From: an uncultured Rubrobacteraceae bacterium | Lineage (GTDB): Bacteria; Actinomycetota; Rubrobacteria; Rubrobacterales; Rubrobacteraceae | DNA length: 53,740 bases | Direction of reading: 5' to 3' | Assembly (NCBI GenBank): GCA_902806065.1 | Contig: CADCVE010000006.1 | Location: 1 to 53,740, forward strand | Shown: in pieces, positions 32,700-40,318 of the stretch | Layout: each line of letters opens with the position of its first letter | Numbering within the stretch: position 1 is the first letter of the stretch | Made by a program: the position numbers and the translations under genes | Notes under the pieces: generated by a model | What the model saw: the letters and a program-made list of their open reading frames with translations, nothing else | Database searches by the model: none | Told to the model about the DNA's origin: nothing

Positions 32700-33653
32700 T
32701 TGGATTACTACGATTTTGCGGAAGCTGTAGATCGTATCGTCAATAACGTCGAGCGCGCCGTCTCCGGTAAGCGTGAGGGTGTGTTTCTGGCCGTCGTCTC
32801 CCTGCTCGCCGGGGGGCATGTCCTTATAGAAGACGTACCCGGGGTAGGGAAGACGCTCCTGGCGAAGTCCCTGGCGCGTTCGATAGCGGGCGAATTCCGG
32901 CGCATCCAGTTCACCCCCGACCTCTTACCCGCCGACGTCACGGGCACCAACGTCTACAACCAGGGTGACGGGGCCTTCGAGTTCTGGGCGGGGCCGGTCT
33001 TCGCCAACGTAGTGCTTGCGGATGAGATCAACCGCGCCAGCCCCAAGACTCAGAGCGCCCTCCTGGAGGCGATGGAAGAGAGCTCCGTAACGGTAGACGG
33101 CGTGACCAGGCGGCTCCCCGAGCCCTTCGGTGTGATCGGCACCCAAAACCCCGTCGAGCACGACGGCACTTACCCGCTGCCCCACGCCGAGCTGGATCGC
33201 TTCATGATCAAGATGTCTCTAGGCTACCCGGACGAGGAGGCGGAGATAGACCTCTTGAGGCTCGCCGCCGATCCGGTCCGGGATCTGCGCCCCGTGGCCG
33301 GCATCGCCGAGTTCGCGGAGATGCGCCGGCTTACCGAGGAGGTCTACGCGAGCGAGGCTGTCTTGCGCTACGTCGTCTCGGTGACAGGCGCCACGCGCAA
33401 GCACCAGGCGGTCTACCTTGGGGCGTCCCCGCGGGCTAGCCGAATGCTCCTCGCGGTCGCGAAGGCTCACGCGGCGGCCCACGGCCGCTCCTACTGCATC
33501 CCCGATGACGTCAAGATCCTCGCCCCACACGTCCTCTCGCACAGGATAATCGCCTCCCCAGGTAGCTCCCGAAACGGCCTCGATGCCGCCGGGAGAGCCG
33601 CGGGCGTGGTGCGCGACGTCCTCTCCTCAGTCCCCGTGAACGAGGCGGTCTAG
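32700..33653 (+). CDS. MoxR-family AAA+ ATPase
   Basis: A 317-residue AAA+ chaperone-like ATPase. Walker A is EDVPGVGKTLLAKSLA, then FTPDLLPADVTG, Walker B VLADEINRASPKTQSALLEAM, sensor 1 VIGTQNPVEHDGTYPLPHAELDRF, and the C-terminal lid with sensor 2 GASPRASRMLL. MoxR proteins help mature or activate partner proteins, usually with DUF58 (VWA-like) and transglutaminase proteins encoded beside them, as here. TTG start, preceded by a 125-base gap. Confidence 0.93.
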   Translation: MDYYDFAEAVDRIVNNVERAVSGKREGVFLAVVSLLAGGHVLIEDVPGVGKTLLAKSLARSIAGEFRRIQFTPDLLPADVTGTNVYNQGDGAFEFWAGPVFANVVLADEINRASPKTQSALLEAMEESSVTVDGVTRRLPEPFGVIGTQNPVEHDGTYPLPHAELDRFMIKMSLGYPDEEAEIDLLRLAADPVRDLRPVAGIAEFAEMRRLTEEVYASEAVLRYVVSVTGATRKHQAVYLGASPRASRMLLAVAKAHAAAHGRSYCIPDDVKILAPHVLSHRIIASPGSSRNGLDAAGRAAGVVRDVLSSVPVNEAV

Positions 33654-33658
33654 GCGCG

Positions 33659-34972
33659 TTGCTCTGGAGGGTGCGGCGTCTCTGGTTCAGGCGGCGGGTC
33701 TTTGTAAGGCCGACGGCCAGGGGGTGGCAGGCGATCTTTTTCGCGGTCCTCTCTCTGACCGTGGCCCTGCTTATCGGGACGACCCAGATCTATCAACTCG
33801 CCTACGCGCTGATCGGCCTCCTCCTCGCCTCGTTCGCGCTCGGCCTCTTTCTCTCCCGGGGCATGAGGTACGAACGCCGCGTTATCGAAGGGGAGCGGCT
33901 CGTGGCCGGGCGTCCCACTCAGGTCGAGCTCGTAGTCTCCAATGTAGCCCGGACCCGGAGCCCGGGAGCGGAGGTGGTGGATCTCTTGCCCAAGGAGTGC
34001 CGTTTCCTGGTGACGCCCGTTGGAAGGATGGAGAAGCGCAGGATACAGCAACCGATGCTCTTCTCTAAGAGAGGCCGCCACGAGTTGGGTCCGGCGGAGA
34101 TCCAGACGGCCGACCCGTTCGGGCTCTTGCGCTTTGTCCACAGGTTTGACGAGCGCACTGAGGTGATGGTCTACCCGGAGGTCTTCGAGCTTGCGAGCTT
34201 CCCGCTGCCGGGCTCGAGCAGAGAAATGGGGGTCCGGGGCTCCTTTGCCGGGCAGGGGGACGAGTTCTCGGGCCTCAGAGAGTATCGGCGGGGCGATGAC
34301 CGGCGGCACATCAATTGGAAGAGCGTCGCGCGTACGGGACAACTGGTTGTTCGCGAGTTCGCCCAGGAGGCGCCGCGGCGCCACGCGGTCGTTCTAGACC
34401 TCTACCGCTCTGAGACCAGCTCTCCGGAGGCCGAGATCGAAGACGCCGTCTCGGCTGCGGCCTCCGTCCTCTCGCACTTCGTCCGCGAGGGCCTACCAGC
34501 CCGCCTCCTATGCTCCGACAAGGCGCACGGCGCGACCGCGTTCGGCACCGACGAGTCATACTACTGGCGAGCAATGGACCTCCTCGCCGTCGCGCGAGCC
34601 GATGGTGATGCGAGGCCGGGAGACTTCCTGAACGAGAAGCTCGGCGAGAAACACGAGGATCTGGGGGACGGCGTTGTCTTGATCTCCCGTTCCCTGGACG
34701 AGAGCCTCGCGCGGAGCGTCGAGAGGCTGCGCGCAGCTGGCCTCCCGGTGGTCGTGGTGGCCCTGGCCGCTCACACTTACCGTTCCGGAGGCGCTGCCGG
34801 AGGTGGGGCCGGAGGCGCATCGTCCGGGCGCGAGGCTGCCTTCTCCAGGGACGTTAGTGTGCTGGAGTTCGCCGGGGCGGATGTGCGTATCGTGCGCCGT
34901 CCGGGTGGACTGGCCGCCTTCGCCGGAGGACAGAGGCCCGCGAACGCGCGGGGAAACCGGGGGGTGGCATAG
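33659..34972 (+). CDS. DUF58 membrane-anchored protein
   Basis: A 437-residue protein. Two transmembrane helices lie at about 24-43 and 46-66, then a beta domain. The DUF58 core follows: FAGQGDEFSGLREYRRGDDRRHINWKSVARTGQLVVREFAQE is the family hallmark, followed by a VWA-like region (HAVVLDLYRSE). A Gly-rich stretch lies near 380-395. It works with MoxR and the transglutaminase in a conserved trio of poorly known envelope function. TTG start six bases after moxR. Confidence 0.9.
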   Translation: MLWRVRRLWFRRRVFVRPTARGWQAIFFAVLSLTVALLIGTTQIYQLAYALIGLLLASFALGLFLSRGMRYERRVIEGERLVAGRPTQVELVVSNVARTRSPGAEVVDLLPKECRFLVTPVGRMEKRRIQQPMLFSKRGRHELGPAEIQTADPFGLLRFVHRFDERTEVMVYPEVFELASFPLPGSSREMGVRGSFAGQGDEFSGLREYRRGDDRRHINWKSVARTGQLVVREFAQEAPRRHAVVLDLYRSETSSPEAEIEDAVSAAASVLSHFVREGLPARLLCSDKAHGATAFGTDESYYWRAMDLLAVARADGDARPGDFLNEKLGEKHEDLGDGVVLISRSLDESLARSVERLRAAGLPVVVVALAAHTYRSGGAAGGGAGGASSGREAAFSRDVSVLEFAGADVRIVRRPGGLAAFAGGQRPANARGNRGVA

Positions 34973-34974
34973 AG

Positions 34975-37218
34975 GTGGGTGATTGGAAGGTCAGGCTGCC
35001 ACTCTACGCCGCGGGGCTCGTGACCGGCGGGGCATTCAGTGCCTTATTCACCGGTGGGGCTCTACCCTATGTACTCGGGGCGGCATTGGTCGCCCTGCTT
35101 GTTGGCTCCTCGGGTGCGTACAGGTTCGTCCTGCTCTTCCCCGCGGCGGGCCTCTACACGCTCTTTGCCACGTATGGATCGCCGCCCTTTAGTCTGAGAG
35201 GCTGGCGGCTGCTCTTCGACCGGTTGGGGCAGGATATATACGAGGCGGCGGGCATTACCTATGCCAACCCCGTGCCGCACGACGTACATGAGGGTCTGCT
35301 AGTCGTTTTACTTCCGCTGATCGTGATCGTGGTGGCCTTTGCGACCTCGGCCACTATATATGAGGAGAGCCCGGTGATCTCGGTCGCCGTGCTCGGCCTG
35401 ACTATCGGCGTCTTGAGCACCGTCTCTTTCGAAACCGGTGTGGGCATTTTCTTCGCCTTGTTCCTGGTCTGTGGCGTAGTTCTTTTGCTCCTTACGGGAG
35501 ACCGGATGGGCGTCCGGGTGCCAGGGAAACAGGGTCTGCCGGTCGCGGCTCTCGCCGGGGCGCTGGTGGTCGGGTTGGTGCTCGTGCTGCCCGGCGCGTC
35601 CTTTGCCAGGGAGATGTTTCAGCCGGCCCAGATAGACTGGACCAGGATCGGGGCGGGCGGTACCTCACGTCTGGCCGTCGAGGCCGATGTTGGGGACTAC
35701 CTGACCGAGGGTCGCGACGCGGAGCTCATGCGGGTAAGGAGCGAGACACCGCTGCTGTGGCGCGGGGGGACCCTGGACCACTTCGACGGCTTCAGGTGGT
35801 CATCGACGGTGGAAGCCGGCGAGGACGACGGCGAGGAGATATCCCCCGAAATCCCGACCAGCGAGGTAGTGCAGAGGGTGGAAGTCTTACAAGCTGAGAC
35901 GAGCCTGCTCTTTGGCGGTTACAACATCCAAAAAGTCTCCATGCCCGACGCGACCGAGCGCTCCGATGGCTCCTGGACTACTCCCCGTCCCCTGGCCGAG
36001 GGCTCCTCTTACCGGGTGCTCTCCCAGATACCCCAGCCCTCAAGCGCCCAGCTCGAAACCGCCGGCGCCGAATACCCGGAGGCCGTGCGCGAGAAGTTCC
36101 TCCAACTCCCGGAAGACCGGCCAGAAATATTGCCCGAGACCGCCCAACAGATACAGGCAGATTACCAGCCCCAGACGCCCTACGAGGCCGCCAGAGCTAT
36201 AGAGCGGTACCTGGTCTACGACGGCGGCTTTACCTACAACCTCAAGGCTGACTACACTCGGGCCGACAGAGCTATAGAGGAGTTCCTCGGCGACGAAAGG
36301 GAGGGTTTCTGCACCCAGTTCGCGACCTCGATGGCGCTGCTCTCGCGCGAACTCGGCGTCCCCGCACGGGTCGTCTACGGCGCCACCTCGGGCAAGGAAG
36401 AAGAGCCGGGGGAATATGTAGTTACCGGCTACAACATCCACACCTGGGTCGAGGTCTACTTCCCCGGCGTCGGCTGGTACCCCTTCGACCCGACCCCCGG
36501 CTTCTCCGTACCTTCGGCGATGGAGGCAAACGCCCCCCGCCCTGACCTCCCCAACGACCTGTCGCACGTCTCCTCGGAGGCCCCGGCCCTCAAGAGCCAG
36601 CAACCCTCCGAACCTGCGCCTCAGCCGGAAGAAACCCCAACCAATAGCCCGGCAGGCTCCACCGCGAACCCCGCGTGGGTCCGGTTGGCATACGCTTTCT
36701 CGGCCATACTCCTGCTCTCCCTCCTCGTAGGAGCCGTGCCGCTGACGAAACGTACACTCGCCGCGCGCGGGCGGCCGGAGGACCTCTACAAGGACCTTAC
36801 GGGTCGGTTGCGAGATGTGCTGCCTCTTATAAGCGGAACCGGGGCGACGGCCGGGGCTGCCATCGCCGACTCGCCCTCCCTCACCCCGACCGAGCGGTTG
36901 CTCCTCCTCGCCGGGGCCGTTGGGGTCGAGGAGGCCCCGTTTCGTGAGTCCGCCCGGGTCTACTCGGAGAGCCTCTACGCGCCGCGGCCGGGGGGAAGTA
37001 GCGGTGAAGCTGGATGCGTACGAGCCTATCGCGGCGTTTACCAGAGCGCCCTGCGCGAGTACGAGAAGCTCCCCAGGTGGAAGCGCGTCCTGGCCGCCGT
37101 CAATCCGGCCTCGCTACTCTTGCGGGCGCGGCGGCGTCTCGTGGTGCATAGGTCCCGGCTCGGTAAGGCTCTGCGCGCGAAGGTCGAGAGGCTGAAGAAG
37201 TATCGCGGAGAGCGGTAG
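34975..37218 (+). CDS. TgpA-like transmembrane transglutaminase/protease-like protein
   Basis: A 747-residue membrane protein. The N-terminal third has about six transmembrane helices. An extracytoplasmic region with a transglutaminase-like domain follows: Cys in EREGFCTQFATSMALLSREL, His in NIHTWVEVYF and Asp in WYPFDPTPG, the full triad. A Pro/Ser linker, one more transmembrane helix near 565-585 and a cytoplasmic DUF4129-like tail complete it. The layout matches TgpA of Pseudomonas. It is the last gene of the MoxR-DUF58 trio and starts three bases after it with GTG. Confidence 0.9.
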   Translation: MGDWKVRLPLYAAGLVTGGAFSALFTGGALPYVLGAALVALLVGSSGAYRFVLLFPAAGLYTLFATYGSPPFSLRGWRLLFDRLGQDIYEAAGITYANPVPHDVHEGLLVVLLPLIVIVVAFATSATIYEESPVISVAVLGLTIGVLSTVSFETGVGIFFALFLVCGVVLLLLTGDRMGVRVPGKQGLPVAALAGALVVGLVLVLPGASFAREMFQPAQIDWTRIGAGGTSRLAVEADVGDYLTEGRDAELMRVRSETPLLWRGGTLDHFDGFRWSSTVEAGEDDGEEISPEIPTSEVVQRVEVLQAETSLLFGGYNIQKVSMPDATERSDGSWTTPRPLAEGSSYRVLSQIPQPSSAQLETAGAEYPEAVREKFLQLPEDRPEILPETAQQIQADYQPQTPYEAARAIERYLVYDGGFTYNLKADYTRADRAIEEFLGDEREGFCTQFATSMALLSRELGVPARVVYGATSGKEEEPGEYVVTGYNIHTWVEVYFPGVGWYPFDPTPGFSVPSAMEANAPRPDLPNDLSHVSSEAPALKSQQPSEPAPQPEETPTNSPAGSTANPAWVRLAYAFSAILLLSLLVGAVPLTKRTLAARGRPEDLYKDLTGRLRDVLPLISGTGATAGAAIADSPSLTPTERLLLLAGAVGVEEAPFRESARVYSESLYAPRPGGSSGEAGCVRAYRGVYQSALREYEKLPRWKRVLAAVNPASLLLRARRRLVVHRSRLGKALRAKVERLKKYRGER

Positions 37219-37238
37219 AGAGGCTTTCGCGGCGCGCG

Positions 37239-37267
37239 TTGAATTGCGTGGGTAGCGGTGTAATAAT
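37239..37267 (+). promoter_or_regulatory. Promoter of the Fe-S carrier gene
   Basis: TTGAAT (37239-37244), a 17-base spacer and AATAAT (37262-37267, five of six matching TATAAT), 46 bases ahead of the ATG at 37314. Confidence 0.55.
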
Positions 37268-37313
37268 TCCTTTAATTCGACTTATACGCTACAGCATTCC
37301 GCAGGAGGTGCTG

Positions 37314-37658
37314 ATGGATCAGAAGACAACGACGATCCTCTCGATCACAGACAACGCCGCCGAGAAGGTCAAGGGGCTAATGGAGCAGGAAGGCGAGGAA
37401 GACCTCGCGCTGCGCATCGGTGTACGGCCGGGCGGCTGCTCCGGCTTCCAGTACTCGATCTACTTCGACGACGAGATCAACGACGACGACGAGGTTATCG
37501 AGACCAAGGGCATCAAGGTGGCAATCGACGCCATGAGCATCCCGTACATCATGGGCAGCGAGTTCGACTACGTGGACGGCCTCATGGGCGCCGGCTTTGC
37601 TGTCAACAACCCTAACGTCCAGGGCGGCTGCGGCTGCGGCAGCTCCTTTACCTGCTAA
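37314..37658 (+). CDS. erpA: A-type iron-sulfur cluster carrier (IscA/ErpA/SufA)
   Basis: A 114-residue HesB-like protein that delivers Fe-S clusters to target enzymes. The three cluster Cys are present: one in RPGGCSGFQYSIYFDD and two in GGCGCGSSF near the C terminus. I start at ATG 37314 with GCAGGAGG six bases ahead. An upstream in-frame ATG at 37239 is inside the promoter. It stands alone and ends at a strong terminator. The exact subtype (ErpA or SufA) cannot be fixed from this sequence. Confidence 0.92.
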   Translation: MDQKTTTILSITDNAAEKVKGLMEQEGEEDLALRIGVRPGGCSGFQYSIYFDDEINDDDEVIETKGIKVAIDAMSIPYIMGSEFDYVDGLMGAGFAVNNPNVQGGCGCGSSFTC

Positions 37659-37683
37659 ACCAGGGATAAAAGCAACAACCGAA

Positions 37684-37720
37684 GCCCGGAGCCTCTCTTA
37701 CAGAGGCTTCGGGCTTTTTT
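37684..37720 (+). terminator. Strong rho-independent terminator
   Basis: A 13-bp stem (GCCCGGAGCCTCT with AGAGGCTTCGGGC, one G-U pair), a 5-base loop and six T. It ends the Fe-S carrier transcript and also faces the convergent ccdA gene. Confidence 0.93.
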
Positions 37721-37730
37721 CTTTCACCGT

Positions 37731-38627
37731 CTAACGTTTAGCTTTCTTCGGCCACTCCCTCTTGGTGGCAACTTCTCTGTCATCATGCGCGCCACTTGGC
37801 TTGCGTTGCCGGCGTCTGTAGGCCAAGAACATCAGTACGGCGGCGATGAGCACTACCGCGAGCACGAGGGCGTCCGGGACGCTGTTGGCGAAGGATCTAG
37901 CCCACTGCTCGGCGGTGAAGGCTACCTTGATGGCCCCGTTCTCCTCGTAGAGGCCGGAGAGGGCGGAGGTCCCTTCATAAGCTACGAATACCGTGCCGAG
38001 CAGGATGAACATGAGACCGGAGAAGAGGTTGGTTGTATGGACCTTCAGGCGGCCAATGGAGAGCTCGCGGCCGCGCAGCCAGGGGCGGCGTCCAAGGTCG
38101 AAGCGGTCCCACAGGGCGGCCAGGAGGAAGAGTGGGGCTGTCATGCCGAGGGCGTAGATCGCTAACAGCGTAGCTCCCTGCAATACGCGCCCGAAGGAAG
38201 CGGCGACGGTGAGGACAGCGCCGAGGATGGGACCGGAGCAGAAGCCCGCGAACCCGTAGACGGCCCCCAGAGCGAAGGTCGCACCCGCTGATTCCCCCCG
38301 GACCTTGCCCGCCAGGCGCGAGAGGGGGCCGAGTTCGAAGCCGCGCCCAAGGAGCTGTAGCACGCCGAGCAGGACGATAACGAGGCCGGAGACCAGGATC
38401 AGGGTGCTCCGCTGGCCGTAGACGAGCCTGCCAACGGCTGAAATCCCCATCCCCAGAGGTACGAGCGTCGCGGCGAGCCCGAGGTAGAACACGGCGGTCT
38501 TTGCGACCAGAGCCTTGCGCGATTGGAAGGCGTAGGCAAAGAAGGCTGGCAGGAGCAGGGCGCTGCACGGGCTCAGGAGCGAGAGCACCCCTCCGAAGAA
38601 CGCCGCGAGGTAAGAGACCTCAAGCAC
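37731..38627 (-). CDS. ccdA: CcdA/DsbD-like thiol-disulfide transmembrane transporter
   Basis: A 298-residue protein with about seven or more transmembrane helices. The CcdA/DsbD-type redox Cys motifs are GGVLSLLSPCSALLLPAF at the N terminus and YGFAGFCSGPILGAV in the middle. It moves reducing equivalents from cytoplasmic thioredoxin to the outside of the membrane. The GTG start overlaps the last 8 bases of the DsbA-like selenoprotein gene, so the two probably form a redox relay. The C terminus is a long basic tail. Confidence 0.9.
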   Translation of the reverse strand: MLEVSYLAAFFGGVLSLLSPCSALLLPAFFAYAFQSRKALVAKTAVFYLGLAATLVPLGMGISAVGRLVYGQRSTLILVSGLVIVLLGVLQLLGRGFELGPLSRLAGKVRGESAGATFALGAVYGFAGFCSGPILGAVLTVAASFGRVLQGATLLAIYALGMTAPLFLLAALWDRFDLGRRPWLRGRELSIGRLKVHTTNLFSGLMFILLGTVFVAYEGTSALSGLYEENGAIKVAFTAEQWARSFANSVPDALVLAVVLIAAVLMFLAYRRRQRKPSGAHDDREVATKREWPKKAKR

Positions 38628-39351
38628 CTTGGGCCTGGCTTTCGGCTTTCTGGGCTTCTTCCTCTATTATTCGCTCGAAGTCCTCCAGGGGCCACGGTCC
38701 CACCAGTCTTTGTTCGTTGATAATGAAGCTTGGGGTACCCTGTATAGCCGCGTCCTGAGCCTCTAGCAGATCCCTGCGCACGACCTCCTCGAACCGGCCC
38801 GAAGTCAGGCTGGCTTTGAAGGTCTCGGTGTCCAGGCCGAGCTCTTCAGCCAGCTGGATCAGCTTCTCTTCCGAGAAGGTTCCGCCGTTGATCGAGCGCT
38901 GGTTCTGATACAGGGCGTCATGATATTCCCAGAACATGCCCTGTTCCTGGGCCGCCCTGGCGGCCTGTGCTGCGTTTACAGACTCCTGCCCGAGGTAGGC
39001 GAAGTCTCGCCACTCTATCCTCAGCGTCCCTTCTTCGACGTATTTTTGCACCAGTTCCGGTTCCACCTCACGGGTGAATTGGCCGCAGAATCCTCACTGA
39101 TAGTCAGCGTACTCGGTCAGGACGACTGGGGCGTTCTCGTCACCCCTGCTCGGGTGCTCCAGGTCCACTGCGGCCTGTTCTCCACTCGACCCGGCGGCCT
39201 GAGACTCTCCCCCGGAGGGCTCCTCTGCCCGCTGCTTCCCGGCTGCGCCGCCGCAGGAGACAGTAGCGAGGACGAGCAGCGCGAGGCCCGCGAGTAGCGG
39301 ATAGACTCGCCTCTCTCCAACAGACTTCTTCTCTTTCAACAGATGCCTCAC
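38620..39351 (-). CDS. DsbA-like thioredoxin-fold lipoprotein with in-frame UGA (predicted selenoprotein, U-G-F-C)
   Basis: The GTG start at 39351 (GAGGAGA ahead) opens a signal peptide ending in lipobox ATVSC, then an acidic linker and a DsbA-type domain. At codon 86 the frame reads T-E-Y-A-D-Y-Q-[TGA]-G-F-C-G-Q-F-T-R-E. The TGA stands exactly where DsbA proteins have the first Cys of CxxC. Past it the same frame is open for 157 codons with an intact DsbA helical insert and cis-Pro loop (QGTPSFIINEQRLVGPWP). A SECIS-like hairpin starts a few bases after the TGA. The gene overlaps ccdA. A point mutation from TGC or TGT to TGA is the main alternative. The start codon of any shorter product (GTG 39066) would lack CxxC. 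Confidence 0.8.
39055..39090 (-). promoter_or_regulatory. SECIS-like hairpin downstream of UGA codon
   Basis: On the minus strand, 3 bases after the TGA (39096-39094), UUC and CGG pair with CCG and GAA to make a lower stem. The upper stem UUCACC pairs with GGUG(G)AA around the 5-base loop CGUGA, with one bulged G. The upper hairpin begins 16 bases after UGA, in the range of bacterial SECIS elements. The fold was worked out by eye. Confidence 0.5.
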
Positions 39352-39683
39352 AATCTCCTCGCCGGGAATCAGTTCAGCGCGCTACGCGAAGCTTCGAGTG
39401 CCCGGGAAACGCGCTTCCAACCACTATATACGTTCCCGCCACCCGTCCAGATGCCTGTTGTACCCGTAAGCGTTTCTTCTCGGCTTATCTTGCACCTCCC
39501 CAGACTCTTCTTCGAGAGCGAGATCGCTATAGGAGCGATCCAGCAGCGGCGACAACTCCCAGGGTGCCCGTCAGGACGACCAAGCGTCTGAGCCCACCAA
39601 ACGGCGTTGAAAGCGGTTCACGTGCAGAGCCCCTGAAATGAATCTCTGCTAATACTCTTCGTGTCACACGGGGGCAATGTCTA
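39352..39683. other. Intergenic stretch without a recognisable gene
   Basis: Upstream region of the DsbA-like gene. Apart from its ribosome site (39354-39360) I find no gene, RNA element or clear repeat. A small plus-strand frame here has no coding character. Confidence 0.4.
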
Positions 39684-39986
39684 CTAACCGGCCGCCATGA
39701 AACCTGGCCCAGATCGGTGCTCTCTACCGAGGGGGATATGGAGATCGGGCGCTACGGTAAGCACCTCACCGAGGAGCAGTACCTCGCGAGAGAACCCGAG
39801 TTCCTCCTCTATGGTGGGTAAGACTCCACCAACGACCGAGAAGTCCAGTACCATCACGAACTGCGCTACACGCAACAGGGCAAGCGCGATGTAAGATGTA
39901 ACGGTGAAGCCTCGCTGTGGGCTTCTTGCTCGCTTTATCTCACTCTGTCGCGTCTTCGCGCCGCCTTTCAACCGATTTCTCAACAA
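39684..39986 (-). pseudogene. N-terminal remnant of an MFS (DHA2-type) transporter
   Basis: Encodes a basic start, then ALALLRVAQFVMVLDFSVVG followed by GVLPTIEEELGFSREVLLL. This is the first transmembrane helix and loop of EmrB/QacA-type drug exporters (compare AQFMVVLDVTIVNVALP). After this one helix the frame becomes unrelated and ends, so at least 13 helices are missing. It is a decayed gene start. Confidence 0.6.
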
Positions 39987-40004
39987 AATGTGGACGATTG
40001 AACC

Positions 40005-40034
40005 TTGACAAGCGGCTACGAAGTATCATAGGCT
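40005..40034 (+). promoter_or_regulatory. Promoter of the ilv operon
   Basis: A perfect TTGACA (40005-40010), an 18-base spacer and TAGGCT (40029-40034) predict a start near 40041, giving a leader of about 280 bases before ilvB. Confidence 0.65.
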
Positions 40035-40040
40035 ATGGTT

Positions 40041-40302
40041 ATCGTAGGCGAGTGAGCTAGGACTACTCTTGAGCAGAGTTTCTAAAGGCGGGCAAATACA
40101 GATATCGGGCCTCAAGCTCGACGCCTGCCACCTGCTCACTCCTCCCATTCACCCGCGAGTACCCAAGGATTCCGTCTCCCTACCCCCACGGCGACTAATT
40201 AGCCGGGCGGGCCGGGGCGGGATCGTCCGGTTCGCCTAGAGCCGTAAGCGCGGAACAAACTCCGCTCTCCGGTTAGGGACTTTTTTCAACTCGCAGTTTT
40301 AA
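40041..40302 (+). promoter_or_regulatory. Long structured 5' leader of ilvB (possible attenuator)
   Basis: GAGTGAGC (40050-40057) is an exact reverse complement of GCTCACTC (about 40134-40141), and CTTGAG/CTCAAG can pair inside it. A 56-codon frame from TTG 40069 to TAG 40239 (ending near L-I-S-R...G-I-V-R-F-A) could be a leader peptide. Its stop lies in CCTAGAGC, which can pair with GCTC and TAGG just before TTTTTT (40281-40286). This gives a weak terminator-like fold. By eye only. Confidence 0.4.
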
Positions 40303-40318
40303 ATGAATGGGAGAAATC

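Noticed and set aside
38620-39066. Treating the DsbA-like sequence as two separate proteins
   Set aside because: The second piece would lack the signal peptide and the active site and would start at a GTG with no ribosome site. The same frame on both sides of the TGA fits one DsbA domain.
40035-40055. Six-codon ilv leader peptide M-V-I-V-G-E
   Set aside because: It lies directly after the -10 hexamer of the best promoter, so its start would be upstream of or at the predicted transcription start and probably not in the RNA.
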